This document shows positions 31,380 through 39,495 of a stretch of 61,635 nt of DNA, piece by piece. A model generated the notes under the pieces. It was not told where the DNA came from. It worked only from the letters and a program-made list of their open reading frames with translations, and made no database searches. Positions within the stretch are counted from its first letter, which is position 1. The number at the start of each line of letters is the position of its first letter. Location: the IMG/VR virus record IMGVR_UViG_3300042520_001691, positions 1 to 61,635 of that record; one strand, given 5' to 3'. Source of the stretch: a virus. A program made the position numbers and the translations under genes.

Positions 31380-31396
31380 CTGGCACGGACTTTGCT
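31380..31396 (+). promoter_or_regulatory. Sigma-54 promoter P2
   Basis: CTGGCACGGACTTTGCT is a second full match to YTGGCACG-N4-TTGCW, 70 bases after the first and in the same direction, again between palindromes. The pair looks like a tandem duplication of promoter plus operator. Confidence 0.75.
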
Positions 31397-31528
31397 TGCG
31401 AGCCTCTGAAATTATTTGCGATTTCCGCGAAATAGTAGTTGCGCGGATTCCGCGAGTGATTAATCTCCACCCCGTCCAGCAGTGCATTCCGCGCCGCTGG
31501 CGAAACAAAAAACACACACAGCCACACG

Positions 31529-31837
31529 ATGAAAATCACACCCGCCGACTTCGCTCAACTGAAAATCGACATTGCCACTGCCGCGAAGGCGCTTGGCGTC
31601 AATATCGCCGCTGCGGATGGCGGAAAGACTGGCCTGCTCACGATGCACGGCCTGCACACGGTCGTTGATCGCAATCGCGCCTATGACGATGCGCACCCAG
31701 GCTTTGCGGGCGGCGCATGGAAGCGCGTGCTGCCATTCACCGGACGCGACTACTGCCATCTTTACAACGCTGGCCTTAACGATTCTCACATCGCGACTGC
31801 TCTGCGCCGAATCAAAGCAGAGTTGACCGTCCGCTAA
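31529..31837 (+). CDS. First gene of the plus-strand early cluster, unknown, 102 aa
   Basis: The protein (MKITPADFAQLKIDIATAAK) has a helical N-terminus and a C-terminal segment GFAGGAWKRVLPFTGRDYCH. No family is recognised. It is the first gene behind the two sigma-54 promoters, with an A/C-rich leader (CACACAGCCACACG) and no Shine-Dalgarno. Position suggests an early host-takeover or regulatory role. Confidence 0.65.
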   Translation: MKITPADFAQLKIDIATAAKALGVNIAAADGGKTGLLTMHGLHTVVDRNRAYDDAHPGFAGGAWKRVLPFTGRDYCHLYNAGLNDSHIATALRRIKAELTVR

Positions 31838-31856
31838 CACTTCACCACTCCAACCC

Positions 31857-32051
31857 ATGAAAACCATGAACCTCACACAACTCCGCGCCGCCTTCTGGCG
31901 TGCATTCCCGGAATTCGCATCACTCAAACGCTCGCGCAAAACGCAGAACGACTATCCCACCGATGTCCGAGTGACGTGGTGCGACTTCATCGAGGCCGCG
32001 CGCTCAAATTGCGAAATCACCGACCGCGTAGCAGAACGCGCCACGCTCTAA
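31857..32051 (+). CDS. Small conserved-type phage protein, 64 aa
   Basis: The pattern LRAAFWRAFPEF, then QNDYPTDVRVTWCDFIEAA and ITDRVAERATL, is, from memory, like a common small phage protein of unknown function. ATG at 31857 is chosen over 31866. A strong GC hairpin follows the stop. Confidence 0.65.
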   Translation: MKTMNLTQLRAAFWRAFPEFASLKRSRKTQNDYPTDVRVTWCDFIEAARSNCEITDRVAERATL

Positions 32052-32055
32052 AAGA

Positions 32056-32103
32056 CCCCGCACAACCCGCCCCTTGCCGCGCGCAGGGGGCGGACGTGCG
32101 GGG
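32056..32103 (+). terminator. Strong two-part GC hairpin between early genes
   Basis: CCCCGCAC pairs with GTGCGGGG, and inside it CCGCCCC pairs with GGGGCGG around a 12-nt loop. There is no T tract after it, so it may stabilise mRNA or attenuate rather than fully terminate. Confidence 0.45.
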
Positions 32104-32144
32104 CCATTCCCGGCACCGCTAACCAACAACCCGACAACCTACCA

Positions 32145-32381
32145 ATGAAAACCCGATTGTACGACACATTTAACCGCTGCACCGTCAGCAATCACCGATC
32201 ACTCCGCGCCGCGGTCCTCGCCGAGCGCAAATTCAGCCGCGCCGTGAAGCGCACCAACGGCCCCAACAGCTACATTCCCACGCGCATCGAGTATCTCACC
32301 GACGACCTCCAATGGATCGGGGTGCCATCCGATGAAGTGATGGATGTAAAACACCAACTCGATGCCAACTTTTGCCGCTAA
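32145..32381 (+). CDS. Unknown small basic protein, 78 aa
   Basis: The protein (MKTRLYDTFNRCTVSNHRSL) continues with a basic helix (LAERKFSRAVKRTNG) and IEYLTDDLQWIGVPSDEVMD. This looks like a small alpha/beta protein of a type frequent in phage early regions. The leader is A/C-rich. No domain is recognised. Confidence 0.6.
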   Translation: MKTRLYDTFNRCTVSNHRSLRAAVLAERKFSRAVKRTNGPNSYIPTRIEYLTDDLQWIGVPSDEVMDVKHQLDANFCR

Positions 32382-32385
32382 CCCA

Positions 32386-32574
32386 ATGAAATCACACGAC
32401 CTGAACACCCTCACGCTGTCCATCGCGAGCGCCGGCAACCTCACCTTTGCCGAGGCGCGCGCAGAACTGTCCCGCCGAGGCGCATTCGTGCGCCAGGCGA
32501 ACCGCCGCCGCCGCGAGATTGACAGAATCCGCGCCGAGCAAGCCCGCGCGACAGCGGACAGGATCAGCCCCTAG
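32386..32574 (+). CDS. 62-aa early protein, copy A of a duplicated gene
   Basis: The protein (MKSHDLNTLTLSIASAGNL) has a basic helix (ANRRRREIDRIRAEQARATA) that could bind nucleic acid. It is the same length as, and differs at nine positions from, the product of 35150-35338, so the pair is a recent duplication within this cluster. It starts 4 bases after the previous stop. Confidence 0.65.
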   Translation: MKSHDLNTLTLSIASAGNLTFAEARAELSRRGAFVRQANRRRREIDRIRAEQARATADRISP

Positions 32575-32609
32575 AACGACACAGCAACCCAACAAAACCC
32601 GACAAAACC

Positions 32610-33005
32610 ATGAAAAACATCACCACCACCAACGCCCCCGTTGACACGCAGACGGCGCACACGCCCGGACCGTGGAAAGTCATGCCCTGTCCGGTACATG
32701 GCGGAAGGCATCCGCTCCACGATCAGCGATGGATCGCCACCGCTGAGACACAGATTGAATTTGGAGCGACACCGGAAGACTGGCGCTGCGAAACCGGATC
32801 GCTAATTTGTGAAATGCGCGACGGCGAGCCGGCCAACGCCCGCCTCATCGCCGCGAGTCCTTGCCTGCTCTCCGCGTTGGAGCGACTGGCGAACGCCGTT
32901 GATTCCCATTGCCGCGCCATCACCACCGCAGCACTGATCGAACTGGACGACGCGGCGATCAACGCCCGCGCCGCCATCGCCATCGCGACAGGAGGTGCCA
33001 AGTGA
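32610..33005 (+). CDS. Phage protein with HTPGPW / NARLIAASP motifs, 131 aa
   Basis: The HTPGPWKV segment near residue 17 and NARLIAASPCLLSALE near residue 75 form a signature of very common small phage proteins of unknown function. Paired Cys/His residues (CPVHGG) lie between them. The end of the gene carries a strong Shine-Dalgarno, AGGAGGTG, that serves the next gene. Confidence 0.7.
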   Translation: MKNITTTNAPVDTQTAHTPGPWKVMPCPVHGGRHPLHDQRWIATAETQIEFGATPEDWRCETGSLICEMRDGEPANARLIAASPCLLSALERLANAVDSHCRAITTAALIELDDAAINARAAIAIATGGAK

Positions 33006-33280
33006 GCGCCGCCACGCAAGCCCGCATTCCTCGCCCGCTCGATCCGGTCGAGTGCAGCGCCTACGACTACGCCGCACAAAAGTGGATCACTGGGCCGGAA
33101 GCGCGCGCTCTCCGCGCGAAGCAACTGAGCGAAACTCTCTCGATCCTCGAATCGTCAAAGGGCCGGGAATATCTGGATATGATGATGCCCCGCGCAACCG
33201 GCGGGGAATCGCTGCACCGCCCGAATCTCCATCGCGCAATCGCCGACTGCCGCGCGCAGATCGCGGAACTCCGCCGCTAG
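33002..33280 (+). CDS. Unknown early protein, 92 aa
   Basis: It starts at GTG 33002, overlapping the previous stop (GTGA), with AGGAGGTG five bases upstream. That is one of the few clear Shine-Dalgarno sites here. The product (MSAATQARIPRPLDPVECSA) is helical (EARALRAKQLSETLSILESS) and ends RAQIAELRR. No domain is recognised. Confidence 0.65.
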   Translation: MSAATQARIPRPLDPVECSAYDYAAQKWITGPEARALRAKQLSETLSILESSKGREYLDMMMPRATGGESLHRPNLHRAIADCRAQIAELRR

Positions 33281-33367
33281 CCTCTCCGCTGCGCGCCTCG
33301 CCAAGTGTGGGGCGCGCAAGCGGGGAGGCAGTCCGCCGAACCGACAAACCACACACAAACCAAAAAC

Positions 33368-34132
33368 ATGACCACCACTGAATCATCCGCACCCATGACC
33401 CATAACGAAGCGCTCGCGAAAGCCGCAAAGTTGCTCCGCCTCGCTCAGTCCGCAAACCCCCATGAGGCCGCGCTCGCCGCGGCCAAGGCTCAAGACATCA
33501 TGGACCGCTTCAAACTCTCCGGCGCCGACATCGCGCTGGACGGAAGCGAGCCCGCCGAGAACGTGATCCACTGCCCGCAGGATCCGCTTGATCGCGACGG
33601 CTCCGCCCGCTGGAAGGGCCAACTCGGAATGGTGATCGCCAAGCTGAACCAGTGCAAACTCTACGCGGGGCCTGACGGTTACTGCCTGATCGGTCGCCCG
33701 AGCGACATGAACGCCGTGCGCTACCTCTACGCATGGCTCACGAAGGAGATTGATCGCCTCGCCGCGAAAGGATGCGCGGGCTGCGGTCGAACCTACTGGA
33801 ACAACTTCCGTCTCGGTGCCGTGGAAACCGTGACCGCCCGCCTCTCCGCAGCGGCCCGCGAAACGGTCGCATCGGTGAAGGTCGAAGCAGCCGCGGCCAG
33901 CACCGCCGCCGGAAACACGCTGGCGCTTGCGCTCGTCGAAAAGAGCCTCGCGACGATTGAAAAGCAGACGCAGGAGGTCGAGGACTACGGGAAGAAGGTT
34001 CTCCGCCTCCGCTCGCGCTCGCGCTCCGGCTCGCGCTTTGATAGCAACGCCCGCGCGCAGGGTCGCATCGCCGGCGGACAGATCAGCATCGGTGCCCGCG
34101 GTGCCCTCGGCTCATCGCTCCGCCTCTCCTAA
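33368..34132 (+). CDS. DUF2786-type protein, 254 aa
   Basis: Residues ~12-50 (LAKAAKLLRLAQSANPHEAA, then KAQDIMDRFKLSGADIAL) match the DUF2786 domain found in many phage and plasmid proteins. The middle contains GCAGCGRTYWNNFRLGAVET. The C-terminus is a long Ala/Val/Glu coil followed by an Arg/Ser-rich stretch (RLRSRSRSGSRFDSN). ATG at 33368 fits the A/C-rich leader. The biochemical role of the family is unknown. Confidence 0.75.
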   Translation: MTTTESSAPMTHNEALAKAAKLLRLAQSANPHEAALAAAKAQDIMDRFKLSGADIALDGSEPAENVIHCPQDPLDRDGSARWKGQLGMVIAKLNQCKLYAGPDGYCLIGRPSDMNAVRYLYAWLTKEIDRLAAKGCAGCGRTYWNNFRLGAVETVTARLSAAARETVASVKVEAAAASTAAGNTLALALVEKSLATIEKQTQEVEDYGKKVLRLRSRSRSGSRFDSNARAQGRIAGGQISIGARGALGSSLRLS

Positions 34133-34195
34133 AGGACGAAACGCCGAATGCCCCGCGCTGACGAGTCCATCACAAACCACACACAAAACCGACCC

Positions 34196-34993
34196 ATGAA
34201 AACCGCGACAAAAAACGAAACATCCGCACTCATCTTTGAGGGCGCAGGCTGGGAAAAAGCACCATCCTCAGACGTTGGAAATTGCAGGATCCGCACGCGC
34301 CTTGCGAATGACGACGGCGTGATGATCTACCTTGAGATACACGGCTGCGAGCGGACGAAATACACCGCGCGCCCGTTCGATTTCACAGGCTACGTCTTGC
34401 ACTGCTACGCCGCCGACTGTAACGAGTCATCTGAATGGAAAAGGCTAGAGGGAAAGCCCTTCAACTACACCGCCGCGGGCCTGCTCGCGTGGGTGAACGA
34501 AAATCTGCGCTGCTCATTTACCGCGCTGGAAGTCGTGAACGACGGAAGCGCAGCGGTCCACGAAACGGAAGGCGCGCTATGCCAGTCCACGAAGCGCGAG
34601 ATCGCTTTTGCGGTCCCAGGGGAAAGCAGCATCATTGACACCGCCGACCCGGTCACGCGCCTCGGCCATTGGAGCGGGGAAAATCTCGCACAGGTTCAGA
34701 TCCGATACCCCGGCGCGCAGATCGTCTTCATGGACGAATGGATTGCAGCAAAAGCCGCCAAACAGAACACCCCGGGCGAGTGGCAGGAATGCACAAAGGA
34801 TCGGCATTGGGAAATGCTGGAAGTGCTCCCGCCGCGCATCCAACAGCGCGGCGCTTTCCTCGTCGGCGAGCCGATGGATCACAACGCAGGCACCGGGGAA
34901 GCGCGCTATCAAGCGCACCGCGAACTGCACGGGGAGTTTTTCGTCTATTCCCGGCCCGTCACCGTGCGCGAGTTTCGCGCGCTCATCGCCTAA
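34196..34993 (+). CDS. Unknown early protein, 265 aa
   Basis: The protein (MKTATKNETSALIFEGAGWE) is globular and mixed alpha/beta. It has Trp-rich segments (EWQECTKDRHWEMLEVLPP) and a C-terminal part (GAFLVGEPMDHNAGTGEARY) that resembles phage proteins of unknown function. ATG at 34196 follows a typical A/C-rich leader (ACACAAAACCGACCC). No motif for a known activity is visible. Confidence 0.65.
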   Translation: MKTATKNETSALIFEGAGWEKAPSSDVGNCRIRTRLANDDGVMIYLEIHGCERTKYTARPFDFTGYVLHCYAADCNESSEWKRLEGKPFNYTAAGLLAWVNENLRCSFTALEVVNDGSAAVHETEGALCQSTKREIAFAVPGESSIIDTADPVTRLGHWSGENLAQVQIRYPGAQIVFMDEWIAAKAAKQNTPGEWQECTKDRHWEMLEVLPPRIQQRGAFLVGEPMDHNAGTGEARYQAHRELHGEFFVYSRPVTVREFRALIA

Positions 34994-35006
34994 CCCACTC
35001 CGAACC

Positions 35007-35153
35007 ATGAACAAGCCCCACGACACCGACCTCTGGCAGAAAGCCGCGCAGCTCGCGGAAATGCTCCAACAGCCGGGGATCTCTCCGACCGAGACGATCC
35101 TTGGATTTCTCGAAGCACTCACCCAAACCGAACCCAACACCACCACCAAATGA
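35007..35153 (+). CDS. Small early protein, 48 aa
   Basis: The protein (MNKPHDTDLWQKAAQLAEML) is a single helical unit with a Thr-rich tail. The start is preceded by ACTCCGAACC, the recurrent start motif, here on the plus strand. Its stop overlaps the next start (ATGA at 35150). Confidence 0.6.
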   Translation: MNKPHDTDLWQKAAQLAEMLQQPGISPTETILGFLEALTQTEPNTTTK

Positions 35154-35338
35154 AAAGCCACGACCTGAACACCCTCACCCTCGCCGCGGCCTCGGCCCAA
35201 GGCATCACCTTCGCCGAAGCGCGCCGCGAACTCGGACGCCGCGGGGCCTTCGTAAGGCAGAATAACCGCCGCCGCCGGGAGATAGACCGCATCCGCGCGG
35301 AACAGGCCCGCGCGCTCGCCGATCGGATCAGCCCGTAG
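35150..35338 (+). CDS. 62-aa early protein, copy B of a duplicated gene
   Basis: The protein (MKSHDLNTLTLAAASAQGI) is identical to the 32386-32574 product at 53 of 62 positions, including the basic helix RRRREIDRIRAEQARA and the end DRISP. It is the last gene of the plus-strand cluster, immediately before the terminator. Confidence 0.65.
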   Translation: MKSHDLNTLTLAAASAQGITFAEARRELGRRGAFVRQNNRRRREIDRIRAEQARALADRISP

Positions 35339-35357
35339 CACTGAACCGCGCCCGTCC

Positions 35358-35395
35358 AAAGCCCGCGCTCCTCGTCATGAGGGCGCGGGCTTTTT
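35358..35395. terminator. Bidirectional Rho-independent terminator between convergent blocks
   Basis: AAAGCCCGCGC pairs with GCGCGGGCTTT through an inner CCTC/GAGG stem, with T runs available on both strands. It separates the plus-strand early cluster from the end of the minus-strand replication block. Confidence 0.9.
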
Positions 35396-35400
35396 CGTGC

Positions 35401-35655
35401 TCACTCCCGCCGGACGATCAGGCCCATCTTCACGTAATGATCCAGCTCGGCCTTGTATTCCAGCGCCTTCATTGCGTTATGCTCACGCTCGGCTCCGTAG
35501 ATCGCCAGTCGGCGCCGCGCCTCGTCCAGCTCGGCCTCCAACTCGCGCGCCAGCTTCACCCACTCCTCGGGTGCGTTGCCGAGTGCGACGCCCACCTGCC
35601 CATCCCGCCGGCGGATCCGCTCGAGCAATTCCGATGTGCGCGGGTGCGCGCTCAC
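35401..35655 (-). CDS. Coiled-coil protein at the end of the replication block, 84 aa
   Basis: The start is GTG at 35655, overlapping the previous stop (GTGA). The product (MSAHPRTSELLERIRRRDGQ) contains a long Glu/Arg helix (WVKLARELEAELDEARRRLA). A longer upstream frame is non-coding shadow. Function unknown. Confidence 0.6.
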   Translation of the reverse strand: MSAHPRTSELLERIRRRDGQVGVALGNAPEEWVKLARELEAELDEARRRLAIYGAEREHNAMKALEYKAELDHYVKMGLIVRRE

Positions 35656-35894
35656 TGCTTCGCCTCCGAGAAGGTGAAGTCTATCGAGAAGTCCACGCCC
35701 TCGCCCGCCTTCTCCGTCACCGCAAAGCCGCGCAGCCGGACGAGCCGCGCCAGCTCGCGCGCGTCGTCGAGCGTGATCTTGTCGGTGCCAGCAAAGCAGC
35801 CTGGCAGCGCGTCGAGCACGATGTAGCCGCCCCTCCAATCGGTGCCGGTTACCGCGGTGACGTGCTTGTCGGTCGCGTTTTTGAAGGTGATCAC
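35652..35894 (-). CDS. Unknown protein, 80 aa
   Basis: GTG at 35894 overlaps the stop of the ATPase gene (GTGA). The protein (MITFKNATDKHVTAVTGTDW) is beta-rich and ends in VDFSIDFTFSEAKQ. It is coupled on both sides to neighbouring genes. No domain is recognised. Confidence 0.6.
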   Translation of the reverse strand: MITFKNATDKHVTAVTGTDWRGGYIVLDALPGCFAGTDKITLDDARELARLVRLRGFAVTEKAGEGVDFSIDFTFSEAKQ

Positions 35895-37204
35895 GGCTCG
35901 ATCCTCCCGTCTTGGATGATCACCGTACACTCGTCACCCTTGGAAACGCGCTCGATCCACACCTGAGCCTCCGCGCTCTCCGCCATTTCGCGCATCATGG
36001 CGAGGCTGGCAGGGTCGATGAGACTGCCATCGCGCACAAGCAGCACGCGCAGCCGGGGATTGCTCGCCAGCCCGATGCCCACGGACACGCGCAGTTGCTC
36101 CGCGCTCGAGGCCTGCGCGAACGGAAGCCCGTTGAACAGGATCCCATCGTCACCGAGCGCCAGCCCCTGCACCGGATACTTCGCGCCGTCCAGCTTCGCC
36201 CGCTTCTTTGCGTCAATTTCCGCCAGCTTCGCCGTCAGCTCCTCGGCCTTGTCGCGCAGTGCGGTCAGCGCCGCGTTCGCCTCCTCTGCCTGCTGGTTCT
36301 CGCGCAGCTTTTGATTCAGCGCGCCCACCTGGTCCAGCTTCGCCGTCAGCGCCGCCGTGTCGGTCTCCTGCATCTCCGCGGCCTTGATCCGCATCTCGCT
36401 CAGATCGCTTGCGAGCAGCTTTTCGCCCCGTTCCATGTCGGCGAGCCGCGTTTTTTCCGCGTTGAGCGCGGCATCCATCCGGGCGATCTCCTCCTTCTGC
36501 TTCGCGATCCGCTCGGTCTGCGAGACGTGCTCGCTCGCCTTTTCTCTGCCGGCCGCAATGAAAGCAGTGCGCGCCGCGTTCGCTGCGTTCGCCGCCTTCA
36601 ATTCCTCGGTGATCGCCGCCGCGCTCACCGGCTCCGCGGGTGCGTCGTCATGGTGCGGCATCCCGGCGATCAGCGCCTCCTTGTCCTTCACTGCACGATT
36701 GACGCCCGTGCGCTCCTCAAACGTCGCCGCGCGCGCTGAGTCGAGCAGTGCCGTGGAGATCCCGCACAGCTCGCGCAGCGTCGTGAGCTGGTCCGCCGGC
36801 TTCTGCCGAGTGAAAGCGAGCGGGTCGAAACTGATCTTCCCGAGCATCGTGTCGAGCATCGCCTGCGGGCTGGAGAACTTCACGCCCTCCGCCGTGGTGA
36901 CAGTCAGCGTGCCGCCTCCGGCCTGAGTGAAGGTGCGCGTGACGATGATCTCGCCAAGGTCGAGCACCACCTTTCCCTTCGCCGCATCGCCATGCACGGG
37001 GCGCGTGGTGTTTTTCCCAGTGGCGCCGCCGAGACCTTCGAGGGCGAGCGTGATGGCATCGAGCACGGAGCTTTTCCCTTGGGCGTTGTCGCCGCCGATG
37101 ACGACGGTGGACCCGTCCGGCGTGATCTGCACGGCGGACAGGCGTTTTACGTTCTCGATCTCAAGTGAGACGATGTGGAGCGGGGTGTTGTTTGGTGTGG
37201 TCAT
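35891..37204 (-). CDS. SbcC/RecF-like AAA ATPase, 437 aa
   Basis: It has the split ATPase of SMC-like proteins. The N-terminal Walker A is GGDNAQGKSSVLD near residue 40. Long coiled coils span ~170-340, and C-terminal signature-like SSAEQLRVSVGIGLA and Walker B-like LRVLLVRDGSLID end the chain near 400. It lacks the size of full SbcC (about 1000) and resembles phage ATPases that assist replication or recombination nucleases. It starts at ATG 37204, overlapping the primase-helicase stop. The partner nuclease is not adjacent. The DUF2800 or PD-(D/E)XK-type genes of this block are candidates. Confidence 0.8.
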   Translation of the reverse strand: MTTPNNTPLHIVSLEIENVKRLSAVQITPDGSTVVIGGDNAQGKSSVLDAITLALEGLGGATGKNTTRPVHGDAAKGKVVLDLGEIIVTRTFTQAGGGTLTVTTAEGVKFSSPQAMLDTMLGKISFDPLAFTRQKPADQLTTLRELCGISTALLDSARAATFEERTGVNRAVKDKEALIAGMPHHDDAPAEPVSAAAITEELKAANAANAARTAFIAAGREKASEHVSQTERIAKQKEEIARMDAALNAEKTRLADMERGEKLLASDLSEMRIKAAEMQETDTAALTAKLDQVGALNQKLRENQQAEEANAALTALRDKAEELTAKLAEIDAKKRAKLDGAKYPVQGLALGDDGILFNGLPFAQASSAEQLRVSVGIGLASNPRLRVLLVRDGSLIDPASLAMMREMAESAEAQVWIERVSKGDECTVIIQDGRIEP

Positions 37205-39495
37205 GTTGTTGGTTCAGTTGTTGGTTCAGTTGTTGGTTCTGCGGAATCTTTCGCCTGCGCGTCGAGGTAATCGTCGCCGAGCTTCGTGGTGATCCAGTTG
37301 GATGAACCGGAATCCTTCACGATGTAACCGTCGTCCTTGAGACGGTAAAAATACTTCTTCGCCGTGTCCTCCTTCAGCGGGTTGCCGAGACCGTCGAACA
37401 TCGTCGCCACCGCCTTCCGCGTCGCGTCGTACATCCGCACGGCACGCGGAACCTCGGTGTAACAGAGTCGCAGCAGTTCGAGCGCGGGCAAAAGCCGGTC
37501 GTTCTTCCGAAGGTTGCGCCCGCTTTCCCATCGGTCGCCGCCCTTCTCCTTCTCCCCCTTCTTCCCCGGCGGCATCTTGAGCGCCGCGGGATCCAGCCCC
37601 GAGTCATCACGCGAGAAAAGCGGATACTGCCAGCCGACGACGAAAGGATCGATCGGCTTGTAGTTGCGAAGCGTCGCCTCCACAGTGAAAGCGTTCTCCA
37701 CTTCGTGCCCGGTCATCGTCAGGATCGCGTCAGGATCGCGGGCGAACACGCCGGAGCCGCCGATGCGGTCAATGCTCTCCTTCGCCGACTGGTTCCCCTT
37801 GGAGTAATGCGCGCCGAAGACGATCGCCGCGCCGGTCTCCACGCTCACGCGCTCAAGGTGCGCCATGATCGTGCCCACGTCACCCGCCTTGTTCTCGTCC
37901 TTGCCAGCCATGAGCTTGTACACCGGATCGAAGATGATCATGGCGAATGGCTCCAAATCGAGGATGTAGGCGATCAGGTCTTTTGCCAGATCCTCCACTG
38001 TCTCGATCGAACCGCGGAGCGAGATGCTTTGGAAATATCCCGGCATCACCGTCGTCTCCCTCGCCTGCGTGATGTCGAACACGCGCGCCTCGAGGAACGG
38101 CTGCTGGATCTCGAAGTTGAGGTAGAGCACGCGCCCCTGATTGCAATCGAAGCCCCACCACTTGCCGCCGGTCGCCACAGCAACAGCGAGATCGAGCAGG
38201 GAAAACGATTTCCGCCCCTTGCTCGTCCCGCCGATCACCATCTTCGATCCGCGGTGGAGGATGCCCTTGATCACCTCCGGCGGAACCGGCGAACGATTCT
38301 CGGGCCGGATGGCGAAAGCCATGTCCCGCATGGGCGGCAGCTTCGTCGTGCGCGCTGGCACAGCTTGGGAGATCGCCTCGAAAAGCTGGATCGCGCCAGC
38401 CTCTCGGTCCTTGTTCAGCCAGTCGTTCGGATCCTCGTATTCTTTCGGCGTCGCCACGCGCCTGCACGGCACACTTCCAGCGAGCGACACGATGCTTTTC
38501 ACCCACTCCTCCGCCGGAATCTTCCCAGCCTCGGTCGGCTGGTCGTTCTGCGGCCACAAAATGAGCGCGCGCCCCTCGGTGATGTAGCGGGCGAGGATCG
38601 CCGCGTTGCTGGCACCGCGCGTGATGAAAAACGCAATCGGCGGCCATTCAGCCTCGCCGCGGTGCAGCCCGAGCCGGTCGATCACCGCGAAGGCGTCCCA
38701 CTGGCTCTCGAACGTGTAGAGTTTCGATGCCTTGGCGATGTCGCCGATGATGAGCGGCCGCGTCCCAGGCGATTGCTCGCCGTGGTAGCGATACTGCCAC
38801 TTTGGAGGCGGCGGATCGAGTGGGTTGCCCGCCGCGTCCTTCTGTCGGTTGCGAACGTGCGCCGCGATCACCGCGCCGCTCTCGTCATGCACCGGCAGCG
38901 CGAGTGCCAGTCCGTGCCGAGTCTCATGCAGGCCGATGAGCCCTTGCGCCACGAGCCAGCCGCCGAACTCCAGCGAAAAGCCGCGTTGCTCGCAGAGTTG
39001 CGCCAGTGCCTTGCTGGTCATCGCCTCCACGCACTTCTGCCATTCGTCGGCGTAGCTTGGCAGCGCCGGGAGTGCCACGGGCTTCACCCTCGGCGTCGGA
39101 CGCGGCGGGGGTGTTGCCGCGCGCGGGCGAGTGGGCGCCGGATGGCTCCCATTGGTTGCCGCGGGTGCCGTCGTGCCGTCCTTCTGCCGCTTCTCAAATT
39201 GCCCGCCGAGCCACGACGCGCACTCATCGCCCGCCTTCGCCACCCATCCGTCGCCGCCGTGGTAGCCGTGCCGCATCGCCCACAGATCGAGCAGCGTGCC
39301 GGTCTCCCCCGTGCTCCAGTCCTTCCACACGCCCGCTTTCAGTCCGGACGTGCAGATCGAAAGCGACGATCCCGGCGATCCGCTCACGTCGCCGATCTGC
39401 CATTCCCGCCCAGCCATCTTGCCAGTGGGGAAAAGGAATGTCGCGAGTTCTGCCGCGCGCTCGCGCAGGGATTCTTTGATTTCGTCGAGGTTCAT
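37201..39495 (-). CDS. Primase-helicase (Toprim-like plus RecA-fold), 764 aa
   Basis: The N-terminal ~100 residues resemble a primase-associated DNA-binding domain. A Toprim-like segment follows (KLYTFESQWDAFAVIDRLG near 265). A RecA-fold ATPase follows, with Walker A GGTSKGRKSFSLLD near 425, Walker B FAMIIFDPVYKLMAG near 520, and GAHYSKGNQSAKESIDRIGG typical of RepA-type helicases. A winged-helix-like C-terminal domain ends in a TEPTTEPTTEPTT tail. It would unwind and possibly prime the replication fork. It overlaps both neighbours by ATGA. No separate polymerase gene is visible, so it probably recruits the host enzyme. Confidence 0.8.
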   Translation of the reverse strand: MNLDEIKESLRERAAELATFLFPTGKMAGREWQIGDVSGSPGSSLSICTSGLKAGVWKDWSTGETGTLLDLWAMRHGYHGGDGWVAKAGDECASWLGGQFEKRQKDGTTAPAATNGSHPAPTRPRAATPPPRPTPRVKPVALPALPSYADEWQKCVEAMTSKALAQLCEQRGFSLEFGGWLVAQGLIGLHETRHGLALALPVHDESGAVIAAHVRNRQKDAAGNPLDPPPPKWQYRYHGEQSPGTRPLIIGDIAKASKLYTFESQWDAFAVIDRLGLHRGEAEWPPIAFFITRGASNAAILARYITEGRALILWPQNDQPTEAGKIPAEEWVKSIVSLAGSVPCRRVATPKEYEDPNDWLNKDREAGAIQLFEAISQAVPARTTKLPPMRDMAFAIRPENRSPVPPEVIKGILHRGSKMVIGGTSKGRKSFSLLDLAVAVATGGKWWGFDCNQGRVLYLNFEIQQPFLEARVFDITQARETTVMPGYFQSISLRGSIETVEDLAKDLIAYILDLEPFAMIIFDPVYKLMAGKDENKAGDVGTIMAHLERVSVETGAAIVFGAHYSKGNQSAKESIDRIGGSGVFARDPDAILTMTGHEVENAFTVEATLRNYKPIDPFVVGWQYPLFSRDDSGLDPAALKMPPGKKGEKEKGGDRWESGRNLRKNDRLLPALELLRLCYTEVPRAVRMYDATRKAVATMFDGLGNPLKEDTAKKYFYRLKDDGYIVKDSGSSNWITTKLGDDYLDAQAKDSAEPTTEPTTEPTT
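37205..37240 (-). repeat. Three 12-bp tandem repeats at the end of the primase-helicase gene
   Basis: The minus strand carries three copies of a CAACAACTGAAC-type unit, encoding the TEPT tail. Copy number could vary by slippage without shifting the frame. Confidence 0.7.

Larger units (their letters stand above)
31271..31454. repeat. Six near-palindromic operators GCGGATTCCGC
   Basis: Copies lie at 31271, 31294, 31329, 31362, 31418 and 31441. Three read GCGGATTCCGC (two of them extended as CGCGGATTCCGCG) and three are half-conserved variants GCGATTTCCGCG or GCGACTTCCGC. They bracket both sigma-54 promoters between the divergent XRE gene and the plus-strand genes, as expected for operators or activator sites. 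Confidence 0.75.
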
